A stretch of 64,000 nt of DNA from Panacibacter ginsenosidivorans (GCF_007971225.1 NZ_CP042435.1:868001-932000); one strand, 5' to 3'. Positions 27,466 through 36,640 are shown, numbered from the stretch's first letter. The notes: generated from the letters alone by a model not told the origin. Numbers and translations: made by a program.

Positions 27466-29112
27466 TTATCTAATATCTGCTATAGACTTCAGTTTGCCTT
27501 CAGCGAACATCTTGCGCATAAGTTTTTTATCAAACTTACCAACACTGGTTTTAGGAATCTCATTTAATTGCAAATAATTTTCAGGTATTTGATACCTCGA
27601 AAAATGTTTGCATAAAAACTCCTGCAATTCAATTACAGAAAATGTTTCCTGTTCTTTACAAACAATACAAGCTAAGGGTCGCTCAAGCCATTTATCATCT
27701 GGGACTGCTATTACTGCAGCTTCTTTTATTTTTGGATGATTCATTAGTGTTGTTTCCAAAGCCACGCTTGATATCCATTCTCCCCCACTCTTTATCAAAT
27801 CTTTTGTTCTGTCTGTAATTTGCATGTAGCCGTATTCATCAATAGTGCCTACATCACCTGTTTTAAACCATCCATCTCCCGTAAAATGTTCCTGATCATT
27901 CATATTATAATATCCAGAAATGATCCATGCGCCTTTTACTTCAAACTCTCCTGCTGTTTTTCCATCTCTCGGAGCAATAGCGCCATCTTCCATCATAACC
28001 CTCATCTCAACACCAGGCAGCAAAATGCCCTGCTTTGCTCTTATTTTTATTTGCTGTTCATAATTCAGAGATGCATGCTCATTTTGCAAACGCGATACTG
28101 TTACAACCGGGGAAGTCTCCGTCATGCCCCAGGCATGCACTCCATGCAATCCAAAATCTCTTTCAAAATTTTCAATTAATCCTGCAGGTAATGCAGAGCC
28201 ACCAACAATATATTCTTTCAATGCTAATTTTTCTTTTGGCGGATTTTTTTTCATCTCTTCATAAATACCCAGCCAAATGGTAGGCACACCATTGGCAATT
28301 GTGACTTTCTCCTTTTGCATGATGTTAATTAATGCAGCAGGCTGCAAATGCATTGAAGGCATTATCATATCTGCTCCTGCCATCATACAAATAAAAGGGA
28401 AGCCCCAACCCATTACATGAAATTGCGGAGATACAGCCATCACACGGTCCATAGCAGAAATGTTTGCAGCATTTGGCGTCATAGCACTCAAAGCATGCAA
28501 GAAAGTTGACCTGTGCGAATACAATGCACCTTTCGGCTCTCCTGTAGTGCCACTTGTATAACACATAGCACAAGCGTCGTTTTCTTCGACTGGCATCCAT
28601 TCAAAATCCATAGATTCTTTAGCGATCAATTCCTCATAATGTATTGCACCGGCCAATGATGTTTTAAAATCTTTGGGAGCATTTAATAAAATATATTTTT
28701 TTACATTAGGAGTATACGCAGCTATCTTTTCAAAAATGAGTACTACCGATGCATCAATAAACAATACTTTATCTTCTGCATGGTTTATAATGTATGCAAT
28801 CTGCTCAGCAGATAAACGCAGGTTAACCGGATGACAAACTGCTCCTGCACCAGGAATGCCATAGTATAATTCCAAATGCTGGTAATGGTTCCATGCGAAT
28901 GTTGCAACCCTTTCACCCGGTTGCACATTTAACTGATTTATCAATGCTGCAGCCAGTTGCTTTGTACGTTTGTACATGTCAGCATAAGTATACCTGTGCC
29001 ATGAACCATCAGGCAACTTTGAAACTATTTCCTTATGTCCAAATACACGGTTACTATAATCAATAATGGCATTGGTGGTAAGCGGGTACTGCATCATTTG
29101 TCCGGCAAGCAT
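27466..29112 (-). CDS. Fatty-acyl-CoA ligase (AMP-binding, AlkK-like)
   Basis: 548 residues, ANL superfamily. Motifs are YTSGTTGEPKG (185-195), HAWGMTETSPVV, GWFKTGDVGTIDEYGYMQITDRTKDLIKSGGEWIS and the C-terminal lysine region PKTSVGKFDKK. It activates a medium- or long-chain acid to acyl-CoA with ATP in the cytosol, which would feed beta-oxidation. The ATG at 29112 is the first plausible start. Single gene with repeat arms on both sides but far from the beta-oxidation gene at the window start. Confidence 0.92.
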   Translation of the reverse strand: MLAGQMMQYPLTTNAIIDYSNRVFGHKEIVSKLPDGSWHRYTYADMYKRTKQLAAALINQLNVQPGERVATFAWNHYQHLELYYGIPGAGAVCHPVNLRLSAEQIAYIINHAEDKVLFIDASVVLIFEKIAAYTPNVKKYILLNAPKDFKTSLAGAIHYEELIAKESMDFEWMPVEENDACAMCYTSGTTGEPKGALYSHRSTFLHALSAMTPNAANISAMDRVMAVSPQFHVMGWGFPFICMMAGADMIMPSMHLQPAALINIMQKEKVTIANGVPTIWLGIYEEMKKNPPKEKLALKEYIVGGSALPAGLIENFERDFGLHGVHAWGMTETSPVVTVSRLQNEHASLNYEQQIKIRAKQGILLPGVEMRVMMEDGAIAPRDGKTAGEFEVKGAWIISGYYNMNDQEHFTGDGWFKTGDVGTIDEYGYMQITDRTKDLIKSGGEWISSVALETTLMNHPKIKEAAVIAVPDDKWLERPLACIVCKEQETFSVIELQEFLCKHFSRYQIPENYLQLNEIPKTSVGKFDKKLMRKMFAEGKLKSIADIR

Positions 29113-29216
29113 ATCGTTAGATTTTGTTCTTTAAAGTTTGTAAATATTAAGCAATCATGCAACTATAGTTTGAATCGCCTGTATGAGCCTGGCTTTAATA
29201 TCACTGGTCATCGTTC

Positions 29217-29236
29217 CTTGCGTCGCACCCTTGTAC
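29217..29236 (+). repeat. Dispersed arm repeat, F orientation
   Basis: CTTGCGTCGCACCCTTGTAC, a variant with CTTG at the outer end. Outer flank TATGAGCCTGGCTTTAATATCACTGG. It lies in the divergent gap between the ligase and SET genes, 104 bp upstream of the ligase start and 100 bp upstream of the SET start. Confidence 0.88.
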
Positions 29237-29336
29237 CATTTATCTGTATGCATCAATATATTTACTATTATTTTCTTTTGATTTTCTAATTAAATACTCC
29301 ATCATAATTTTATCTTTCCAAAAATTCTAAACAACC

Positions 29337-29735
29337 TTGAATTATAAAATAGAAAACAAGAAAAGTGCAATAGATGGTAAAGGCAGCTTTGCATTAGAAA
29401 GGATTCCCTCAGGAAAAAAGATCGGTAATCTTGGTGGAGAAATTATCAGCTTAAAAGAAGCAAGAAAAAGAGCCAGTCAAACCAAACGCGTAGCAATGGT
29501 AGAATTTGGTGATGGACGTGCATTGGATGCAAGCATTAATCCCAATGAACTTCGCTATATCAATCATTCCTGTTCACCAAATACTTATATGCGTGTATGC
29601 TATAGTCGTGTAGAATTTTACGCTTTACGCATAATAAAAAAAGGAGAAGAACTTACCTGCAATTACGGCCCAACACATCACGATGGGAAATTAAAATGCA
29701 GTTGCGGAAGCCCGAACTGTAAAGGTTATTTATAA
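29337..29735 (+). CDS. SET-domain protein with post-SET cysteine motif
   Basis: 132 residues, essentially a minimal SET domain. Visible are the N-terminal GKGSFALERIPSGKKIGNLGGEII, the cofactor/pseudoknot motif RYINHSCSPNTYM (about 83-95), GEELTCNYG (near 112) and a C-terminal CSCGSPNCKGYL that fits the zinc-binding post-SET motif CxCGSxxCxG. SET enzymes transfer methyl from S-adenosylmethionine to protein lysine. The start must be the TTG at 29337, since the next ATG falls inside the domain. A Ycf48-like gene follows after 15 bp. The target is unknown. Confidence 0.88.
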   Translation: MNYKIENKKSAIDGKGSFALERIPSGKKIGNLGGEIISLKEARKRASQTKRVAMVEFGDGRALDASINPNELRYINHSCSPNTYMRVCYSRVEFYALRIIKKGEELTCNYGPTHHDGKLKCSCGSPNCKGYL

Positions 29736-29750
29736 AATAAAAATCAATTT

Positions 29751-30755
29751 ATGACTTTTAAAAAATTTCTATTCCTCATAAGCCTTGCATTTATTGCTTG
29801 TATAACGCATGCACAAAATACTATGATCACTATCCTCGACTCCGGCAGAAAAACTTCTATCCGGGGATTAAGTGTTGTAGATGACAACATTGTTTGGGCA
29901 AGTGGCAGCAATGGCACTGTGGCAAGATCTGTTGATGGTGGCAAAACATTTGAATGGCTTACTGTTTCTGGTTATGAAAAAAGAGATTTTCGCGATATTG
30001 AAGCATTTGATAAAAACACTGCTTTGATTATGGGTATTGCAGAGCCGGCCATTATTTTAAAAACAAAAGATGGTGGAAAAAGCTGGTACAAAGTTTTTGA
30101 AGACAGTACCAAAGGAATGTTTTTAGATGCGATGGACTTTGATGGCACAAAAAATGGGATTGTTGTAGGCGACCCTGTTAACGGAAGACTTTTTGTAACA
30201 GGAACAAATAATGGAGGTGATTCATGGGATAGATATTATGCCATGCCGGTATCATATAATAACCAAGGATGTTTTGCTTCAAGTGGCACAAATATAATTT
30301 TATTAAAAGACGGTGATTACAGAATTGCCAGCGGTGGCTATGTTTCAGAATTTATGAATGGCCTGGATGGCGAAATACTTCCTTTAAAGAAAGGTAAAGA
30401 AACCACAGGTGCTAACTCTGTAGCTATGTGGAAAGAAAAAAATTTTGTAATAGTAGGAGGAGATTTTACTAATGACAAAGATTCTACGGAAAATTGCGTT
30501 CTATCCTTTGACGCAGGCATAACATGGAAGGCGCCCACTACCCCACCCCACGGTTATCGTAGTTGCGTTGAATATATTACCAAAGACAAACTCATTACAT
30601 GCGGTACAAGCGGTGTTGATATTTCAAACGATGGCGGTATGAACTGGCAACTGATCTCAACACAAAGTTTTCATGTATGCCAAAAAGCTAAGAAAGGAAA
30701 TAAAGTTTTTCTTGCAGGCAGCAATGGCAAAATTGCAATGCTCGTAACGAAATAA
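29751..30755 (+). CDS. Exported Ycf48/BNR-type beta-propeller protein
   Basis: 334 residues with a signal peptide (KKFLFLISLAFIACITHAQ). Several Asp-box/YCF48-like repeats follow: GLSVVDDNIVWASGSNGTVARSVDGGKTFEW, then ILKTKDGGKSWYKVF, TNNGGDSWDRYYAM, FDAGITWKAP and SNDGGMNWQLI. The family is often annotated as an oxidoreductase or photosystem-assembly-like protein, but no enzyme site is visible. Periplasmic or surface. Likely cotranscribed with the SET gene. Confidence 0.85.
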   Translation: MTFKKFLFLISLAFIACITHAQNTMITILDSGRKTSIRGLSVVDDNIVWASGSNGTVARSVDGGKTFEWLTVSGYEKRDFRDIEAFDKNTALIMGIAEPAIILKTKDGGKSWYKVFEDSTKGMFLDAMDFDGTKNGIVVGDPVNGRLFVTGTNNGGDSWDRYYAMPVSYNNQGCFASSGTNIILLKDGDYRIASGGYVSEFMNGLDGEILPLKKGKETTGANSVAMWKEKNFVIVGGDFTNDKDSTENCVLSFDAGITWKAPTTPPHGYRSCVEYITKDKLITCGTSGVDISNDGGMNWQLISTQSFHVCQKAKKGNKVFLAGSNGKIAMLVTK

Positions 30756-30792
30756 ACAGTATAAATTTTTATTGCCGAATAAAGTTATAAAC

Positions 30793-30812
30793 GCTGAAGT
30801 GTGCGACGCAAC
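30793..30812 (-). repeat. Dispersed arm repeat, R orientation, CTTCAGC end variant
   Basis: GCTGAAGTGTGCGACGCAAC followed by AGGCGTTACCATGAAA. The inner end reads GCTGAAG instead of GTACAAG. The 27 bp 30793-30819 match the reverse complement of 33616-33642, on the far side of topA, with one mismatch. Confidence 0.9.
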
Positions 30813-30921
30813 AGGCGTTACCATGAAACATTGCAGCTGACTAACAAAATAAATATTGCAATATTCACAAATACTAAAATAAAATAACAGGAAGATTTGT
30901 AAATATAAAAGCTGACCTCCC

Positions 30922-30951
30922 AAAAAAATGCCCGCTAAAAAGCAGGCATTT
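30922..30951 (-). terminator. Intrinsic terminator of topA
   Basis: On the minus strand, AATGCC-x-GCT pairs with AGC-x-GGCATT around a TTTT loop (30927-30950), followed by a run of seven T. It starts 18 bp past the topA stop. Confidence 0.85.
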
Positions 30952-30969
30952 ATGATTTGAAAACGATGT

Positions 30970-33570
30970 TTACTTTTTCTTCGCGGACTTTTTTGGAGCT
31001 GATTTTTTTGGAGCTGATTTTTTAGTAGCTGCTTTCTTTGGCGCTGCAGTTTTCTTTGCGGCCTTTTTTACAAATGCATCAGGCACCTGTGTCTCAATCA
31101 TCTTCTTTACATTATCTATCGGAATTGCTGCAAGTTCTTCTGTTGAATATTTTTCATTATCATCTTTACGGGTGATCTTCAACATCTTTTTTCCAAAACG
31201 TATGAATGGGCCCCAGCGGCCATTCTCAATCGAGATCTTTTCTGCAGGCCACTGCTGTATATAGCGGTTACTTTCTTTTTCGAGTTTCTTTTCGATGAGC
31301 TCTTCACAATCTTTTTGTGTAAGCCTGTCAAAATTATAAGCCCTTGGAATATTAATAAAAAGATCGTTCCATTTTATAAATGGTCCGAATCTTCCTTTGC
31401 CTTTTGTTACAGGTTTATCTTCATACATAGCAATAGGCGCATCGGCTGTTTGCTTATCTGTAATGAGTTCTATGGCCCTGTTAAGATCAACCGTTGCAGG
31501 GTCTTCGGTTCTTGGCAACGAAATAAAATCTTCGCCCCATTTTACATAAGGGCCATAACGACCGGCATTTACAGAAACTTCTTTGCCTTCATGCTCACCA
31601 AGCGTAAGCGGCAGTTTAAAGAGTTCCATTGCTTCATCATAAGTAATGGTCTCAATACTTTGAGTTGGTTTCAGTTTTGCAAAACGAGGCTTCTCTTCAT
31701 CACCCGCATCGCCTATTTGCACCATTGGACCAAAGCGCCCCATTCTTGCCACAACTTTTTTACCGCTTTCAGCATCTGTGCCTAATTCTCTTTCACCTTT
31801 TATACGTTCTGCATTTTCTAAAGTATTCTCTATATCTTTTTTAAATGGTTTATAAAAACCATCCACCATTTTTGTCCACAGTTTTTTGCCATCGGCAATC
31901 TCATCAAACTCTTCTTCGATCTTGGCAGTAAAACCATAATCCATTACATCATTGAAATACTGGTTAAGAAAATCTGTAACAACCAGCCCAAGATCTGTTG
32001 GAAATAATTTTGATTTTTCTGCACCTGTTGTTTCCTGTTGTATCTCTTTTGAAATATGATCACTTGCCAGCACCAGCACCTGGAAATTTCTTTTGACGCC
32101 TTCCTTATCTCTTTTTTCTACATAGCCTCGTTTAAGAATAGTAGAGATTGTTGGCGCATAAGTAGAAGGGCGACCGATACCTAACTCTTCCAGCTTCTTA
32201 ACAAGAGAAGCCTCTGTATATCTTGGTGCAGGTCTTGTAAAGCGTTCAATAGCTTTCATTTCTCTGAAATCCAGTTGTTGTCCAACACGCAATGGCGGTA
32301 ACACACCTTCCCCACCTTCTTCTTCTGTAACATCATCATCATCGCGGTCTTCCATATATACTTTAAGAAAACCATCAAACTTTAATACTTCACCCTGTGC
32401 TGTTAATTCAGCCTTATTAGTAGATACGTCAATCTTCGCAATTGTTTTTTCCAACTCTGCATCAGCCATCTGCGATGCCATTGTTCTCTTCCAGATCAGT
32501 TCATACAAACGTCTCAATTCCTCATCAGGAACGCTTGTGTTTTCCATATAAGTTGGACGAATAGCCTCATGCGCTTCCTGTGCACTTTCATTTTTATTTT
32601 TATACTTACGTGTTTGTGCATATCGCTCACCGTACATATTAGTTACCTGTGCTTTCGCAGCCTCCATAGCAGTGGTACTCAAACTAACACTGTCTGTACG
32701 CATATAAGTAATGTGACCGCTTTCATATAATTTTTGCGCAAGCAACATTGTTCTGCTTACACCATAACCAAGTTTGCGGCTTGCTTCCTGTTGTAAAGTA
32801 GATGTAGTAAACGGCGCAGCAGGAGATTTTTTCGCAGGCTTTACCTGTATATCTTTCACCGTATATTTTGCACCAATACAACTCTTCAAAAATGCTTCAG
32901 CATTTTCTGCATTTGGTTGTCTTGCAGCTTCTGCTTTGAATGTTACATTTCGTCCTGCAATATCATTAGCTGCAAAAGATGCTTCAATTTTAAAACTGCT
33001 TGTGGCAGTAAATGCGTTGATCTCTCTTTCTCTTTCAGCAATTAGTCTTACTGCAACACTCTGTACACGTCCCGCACTTAATGATGTGCCCATACTCATC
33101 TTACGCCATAGCACAGGACTTAATTCAAAACCAACGATCCTGTCTACAACACGTCTTGCCTGCTGTGCATTTACAAGATTCATATCAACAGTGCGTGGAT
33201 TACCTACAGCAGCTTTAATAGCAGGTTTGGTGATCTCATGAAACACAATACGTTTTGTTGAAGATGGATCCAGACCCAACACTTCACATAAATGCCAGCT
33301 GATGGCTTCGCCTTCACGGTCCTCATCCGTTGCCAGCCAAACCTCGTCATATTTTTTGGAGAGTTGTTTTAATTCGCTGACTACTTTTAATTTATCATCA
33401 GGAACTTTATAACGCGGCTGGTAATTATTATTTACATCAATACCCATTTCATCCTTTTCAAGGTCGCGAATGTGACCGTAACTGCTTTTTACGGTGAAGT
33501 CGCTACCGAGTATTTTTTCAATGGTTTTTGCTTTTGCGGGAGACTCAACAATCAATAAGTTTTTTGCCAT
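30970..33570 (-). CDS. topA: DNA topoisomerase I
   Basis: 866 residues. The Toprim domain begins NLLIVESPAKAKTIEKILG and continues LATDEDREGEAISWHL. The active tyrosine is Y289 in ITYMRTDS. The usual zinc fingers are replaced by four C-terminal repeats of the GRFGP(F/M/Y) type: GRFGPMVQIGD, GRYGPYVKWGEDFISLP, GRFGPFIKWNDLFINIP and GRWGPFIRFGKKMLKI. The protein ends with a Lys/Ala/Pro/Ser tail of about 33 residues with KKSAPKKSAPKKS repeats. It relaxes negative supercoils. Repeat arms flank it on both sides as a matched pair. Confidence 0.97.
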   Translation of the reverse strand: MAKNLLIVESPAKAKTIEKILGSDFTVKSSYGHIRDLEKDEMGIDVNNNYQPRYKVPDDKLKVVSELKQLSKKYDEVWLATDEDREGEAISWHLCEVLGLDPSSTKRIVFHEITKPAIKAAVGNPRTVDMNLVNAQQARRVVDRIVGFELSPVLWRKMSMGTSLSAGRVQSVAVRLIAEREREINAFTATSSFKIEASFAANDIAGRNVTFKAEAARQPNAENAEAFLKSCIGAKYTVKDIQVKPAKKSPAAPFTTSTLQQEASRKLGYGVSRTMLLAQKLYESGHITYMRTDSVSLSTTAMEAAKAQVTNMYGERYAQTRKYKNKNESAQEAHEAIRPTYMENTSVPDEELRRLYELIWKRTMASQMADAELEKTIAKIDVSTNKAELTAQGEVLKFDGFLKVYMEDRDDDDVTEEEGGEGVLPPLRVGQQLDFREMKAIERFTRPAPRYTEASLVKKLEELGIGRPSTYAPTISTILKRGYVEKRDKEGVKRNFQVLVLASDHISKEIQQETTGAEKSKLFPTDLGLVVTDFLNQYFNDVMDYGFTAKIEEEFDEIADGKKLWTKMVDGFYKPFKKDIENTLENAERIKGERELGTDAESGKKVVARMGRFGPMVQIGDAGDEEKPRFAKLKPTQSIETITYDEAMELFKLPLTLGEHEGKEVSVNAGRYGPYVKWGEDFISLPRTEDPATVDLNRAIELITDKQTADAPIAMYEDKPVTKGKGRFGPFIKWNDLFINIPRAYNFDRLTQKDCEELIEKKLEKESNRYIQQWPAEKISIENGRWGPFIRFGKKMLKITRKDDNEKYSTEELAAIPIDNVKKMIETQVPDAFVKKAAKKTAAPKKAATKKSAPKKSAPKKSAKKK

Positions 33571-33622
33571 GCTTCGCTTTTATTTTTTATGAGCCGGGCT
33601 GCAGTAATACGCTTCAACGCCT

Positions 33623-33642
33623 GTTGCGTCGCACTCTTCAGC
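33623..33642 (+). repeat. Dispersed arm repeat, F orientation, CTTCAGC end variant
   Basis: GTTGCGTCGCACTCTTCAGC, preceded by TTATGAGCCGGGCTGCAGTAAT and CAACGCCT. It lies 52 bp upstream of the topA start and is the matched partner of the arm at 30793. Confidence 0.9.
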
Positions 33643-33913
33643 GTCCGGAACAATATGCAACGATTGAGCGGTTTTAGTTATTTCTTTAAACAATTTCATA
33701 TCCTAATAAGTTTGTTTCAGATATAAAAAGCATTGTCATAAAAGCCTCTTCGTGCAATGCAATATTAGTTCAATCATTTAAAATGCAAAAAAAACCTGCA
33801 AATACGAATGGTCATTTGTAAGTAAGAACAATAAGTTTATTGCAGCAGTTCTTTTCAGAAATGAAAACAAAAATTACTGTGATGGTAATTTATTGTTGCC
33901 AGAAAAACTGGAA
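33643..33913. other. Gene-free interval between an F and an R arm
   Basis: No ORF of note and no recognisable structure. It probably holds the topA promoter; the neighbouring minus-strand hydrolase ends at 33982. Confidence 0.5.
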
Positions 33914-33933
33914 GTACAAGTGAGTGACACAAC
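33914..33933 (-). repeat. Dispersed arm repeat, R orientation
   Basis: GTACAAGTGAGTGACACAAC, followed by AGGTGATGCTATAATATAC. It lies 48 bp beyond the 3' end of the alpha/beta hydrolase gene. Confidence 0.9.
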
Positions 33934-33981
33934 AGGTGATGCTATAATATACAAAGGCCAAGAACCAAATATTGTCACACA

Positions 33982-34842
33982 TTATTGCAGCAAAAAATCC
34001 ATCACCATTTTCTGCACTTTTGCATCTCTGTGAATTTTATTATGACCTAAACCGCTTGTAGTAATAAATTTTATATAAGGTAGATTTTCTTCCTGCAGAT
34101 CAAGCGTGTCTTTGTAAGGGCAAATGTTGTCATCGGTATCATGTATCCATAAAACAGCTGCGTTAAAATTTTTCACTGCTCTTATAGAAGAATACCAGGA
34201 TACAGGTAACCCTCTTGTGCGCAATATCTCTTCATTAAAAAAAATCCTGAATGAATCTGACAAATGCAGCATCTTAAAAAAAAGATCTACCTGAGACGCA
34301 GTTTCCGTTGCCGGGGCTATCAAAACAATTTTTTTCTTTTCATCTTTTATTCTTTCCATTGCAAATGTGGTGGCCATACCTGCAATGGAATGTGCAATGA
34401 TGCCATCAACAGGGCCATATTTATTTTCAATCTGAACGATCATTTCACTGTACACAACTGCATTCAAATATTTTCCGGCGCTTTGTCCATGCCCCAAAGC
34501 ATCAAAAGCCAATACATTGAAATGATTGTTTAAAAGTAGTTGCACATATTTCTCAAAGCGGTAACTGCAACTGTTCATGCCATGGCAAATAAGAATTGTT
34601 TTTGCACTTTCTTTATTGCAAGTCCATTTTGAACCACGAACCATATTGCCATTAAATGTAAAAAATAGCTTTTCTGCTTTGTGGAAAATAGCAGGCCTTT
34701 CCGCTTTCCGATATGTAATGTATGGCGTAAAAAATAATTGCAGTACGGATGCTGCCGCTTTTTGCGGAGATAGCTTTTCAAGGACTTTAAATTTTGTTTT
34801 ATAAAACCTGAGAATGATACTTTGTGTTAAGGTTAGATCCAT
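33982..34842 (-). CDS. Alpha/beta hydrolase
   Basis: 286 residues. The fold is clear: oxyanion-region ICHGMNSCSYRFEKY, FDALGHGQSAGKY, nucleophile elbow IAHSIAGMA with Ser152, Asp in LWIHDTDDNICPY and His in SGLGHNKIHRD. There is no signal peptide, so it is cytosolic. It could be an esterase or lipase-type enzyme; the substrate cannot be told. It is transcribed divergently from the DUF2520 gene, with 109 bp between starts and no repeat there. Confidence 0.88.
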   Translation of the reverse strand: MDLTLTQSIILRFYKTKFKVLEKLSPQKAAASVLQLFFTPYITYRKAERPAIFHKAEKLFFTFNGNMVRGSKWTCNKESAKTILICHGMNSCSYRFEKYVQLLLNNHFNVLAFDALGHGQSAGKYLNAVVYSEMIVQIENKYGPVDGIIAHSIAGMATTFAMERIKDEKKKIVLIAPATETASQVDLFFKMLHLSDSFRIFFNEEILRTRGLPVSWYSSIRAVKNFNAAVLWIHDTDDNICPYKDTLDLQEENLPYIKFITTSGLGHNKIHRDAKVQKMVMDFLLQ

Positions 34843-34951
34843 ATTACTATATTGACCTCAAAGATAGTATCGGTATATTATTGATTAATTCCTTTATTGA
34901 AAGTAGTTCGCAAAATATATTTAGCACATAGCTTTGCAATAAACAGCATAC

Positions 34952-35716
34952 ATGAATATTGTTTTGATAGGCTCGGGCAATGTGGCTACCGTTCTTGGGA
35001 AATCATTAAAAGAAGCGGGGCATAATATTGCGGCAATAGTAAGCAGAAACAAAGAGCATGCAATGGAACTGGCACGTATTTTACAAGCTGACTCAACTAC
35101 AGACATAAAACATATTTACACCGATGCTGATTTATACATAATTGCAGTAGCAGATAATGCTGTAAAAGAAGTAGCTGAATCTTTACACATACAAGGAAAA
35201 ATAGTAGTTCATACTTCCGGTGCTGTTTCAAAAGATATACTGCGAAATGTTACAAAAAATTATGGAGTACTATATCCTTTACAAAGCCTGAGAAAAGAAA
35301 TAAATTATAAACCTGTAATTCCTTTGTTGATTGATAGTAACAACCCTGAAACATTAAATGCAATTCGTTTACTGGCCGAATCAATCTCTTCCAAAGTAGC
35401 AGTTGCTAATGATGAACAAAGATTGAAACTACATGTGGCTGCTGTTATGGCTGCAAATTTTTCCAATCATCTTTATACATTGACCGTAGATTATTGCAGC
35501 AGAGAGAATATTCCTTTTTATATGCTTATCCCCCTGATCCAGGAAACGGCCATCCGCTTAAATGAATTTGCACCAAAAGATACACAAACCGGTCCTGCTA
35601 TAAGGGGGGATTATACAACTATTCAAAAGCATTTGGAATTGCTGGCAGATTACCCGCAATTGAAAAGTTTATATGAAAGTATCAGCAAAAGCATTACAGA
35701 TTTTTATGGTAAATAG
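34952..35716 (+). CDS. Rossmann-fold / DUF2520 protein
   Basis: 254 residues. The N-terminus is a NAD(P)-binding Rossmann fold (MNIVLIGSGNVATVLGKSL) continuing to YIIAVADNAVKEVA and HTSGAVSKDIL. The C-terminal helical half (ANFSNHLYTLTVDYC, then LIQETAIRLNEFAPKDTQTGPAIRGD) is the DUF2520 domain. Members resemble F420-dependent NADP reductases and ketopantoate-reductase-like enzymes, but no reaction is established. In related genomes I recall this family next to kdsC-like and maf genes, as here. Cytosolic. Confidence 0.87.
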   Translation: MNIVLIGSGNVATVLGKSLKEAGHNIAAIVSRNKEHAMELARILQADSTTDIKHIYTDADLYIIAVADNAVKEVAESLHIQGKIVVHTSGAVSKDILRNVTKNYGVLYPLQSLRKEINYKPVIPLLIDSNNPETLNAIRLLAESISSKVAVANDEQRLKLHVAAVMAANFSNHLYTLTVDYCSRENIPFYMLIPLIQETAIRLNEFAPKDTQTGPAIRGDYTTIQKHLELLADYPQLKSLYESISKSITDFYGK

Positions 35717-35732
35717 CAACGGGCTGTTTGAA

Positions 35733-35772
35733 CAAAAAAAAATCCCCACCGGAAAACCTGGCAGGGAATTGT
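35733..35772 (-). terminator. Hairpin with T-run on the minus strand, no matching gene
   Basis: TCCCxxCCGG / CCTGGxxGGGA around AAAA (35743-35767). On the minus strand it runs into nine T. Both neighbouring genes are on the plus strand, so it is not their normal terminator. Confidence 0.5.
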
Positions 35773-35977
35773 TATGAGCAAGCAACCGATCGCAAATGAG
35801 GAGACAAAATAAGGGATATTTTTTTGAACAAACAAGTGTTAGTTATTATTTCCTGTTAAATATTTTTCTTTTTCCTTCAGTAGCATCACTTTATTGGAAA
35901 ACCTTCTATTCCTGTAGTTTTGTCTCAGGTCGGTGTTACCTCTTAAACGTGGCGCCTTGTTCAATAAACAACTAATT

Positions 35978-35997
35978 GTACAAGAGTGCGACGCAAG
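35978..35997 (-). repeat. Dispersed arm repeat, R orientation (breaks the alternation)
   Basis: GTACAAGAGTGCGACGCAAG followed by CGGTGATGCAATGAAGG and GCCCGGTCCATAAA. It follows another R (33914). Its flank matches the F arm at 37619, beyond kdsC and the prenyltransferase gene. Confidence 0.9.
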
Positions 35998-36065
35998 CGG
36001 TGATGCAATGAAGGCAAAAGCCCGGTCCATAAAATAAAAATTTATCATTTACCCATTTCCACATT

Positions 36066-36587
36066 ATGAATTCACTCGAACTATTTCACTCCATTACCAC
36101 TTTTGTTTTTGATGTGGATGGAGTATTAACAGATGGAACTTTACTTGTAATGCCAGGTGGTACTATGGTTCGCCGAATGAATATCAAGGATGGATATGCA
36201 TTGCAGCTTGCTATAAAAAAAGGATACCAGGTTGTAATTATTTCGGGCGCCAATTCGCCCGAAGTGGAAGAAAGGCTGGATAAACTTGGTGTAAAGGAAG
36301 TTTATATGCGTGTAGAAGATAAATTAAGCCTGCTGCAAAATTATATGCAGTTGCATAATGTAACTGTAAACCAGGTATTATTTATGGGTGATGACATTCC
36401 TGACCTCGATGTAATGAGCGGTGTTGGCTTACCATGCTGCCCTAATGATGCAGTTATTGAAATAAAAGGCATCTCGAAATACATCTCACCTTTTAAAGGA
36501 GGAGAAGGTTGTGTAAGAGATGTGATTGAAAAAGTACTTAAGCTCCGCGGCGACTGGAGTACAGATACACATATAAGAGCGCAATAA
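36066..36587 (+). CDS. kdsC: KdsC-type HAD phosphatase (KDO-8-phosphate phosphatase-like)
   Basis: 173 residues, a cap-less HAD enzyme: nucleophile and acid in VFDVDGVLTDGT (Asp16, Asp18), ISGANSPEVEERL, and FMGDDIPDLDVM as motif IV. The size and the DGVLTDG motif fit 3-deoxy-D-manno-octulosonate-8-phosphate phosphatase, which acts in lipopolysaccharide KDO synthesis as a tetramer. It is followed by a UbiA-like gene 53 bp downstream. Other KdsC-like sugar phosphatases are possible. Confidence 0.88.
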   Translation: MNSLELFHSITTFVFDVDGVLTDGTLLVMPGGTMVRRMNIKDGYALQLAIKKGYQVVIISGANSPEVEERLDKLGVKEVYMRVEDKLSLLQNYMQLHNVTVNQVLFMGDDIPDLDVMSGVGLPCCPNDAVIEIKGISKYISPFKGGEGCVRDVIEKVLKLRGDWSTDTHIRAQ

Positions 36588-36640
36588 TTTATTATTCTTT
36601 ATAAATCTTTCGCAGTTATTTTGCACATAATTTTTGCTGA

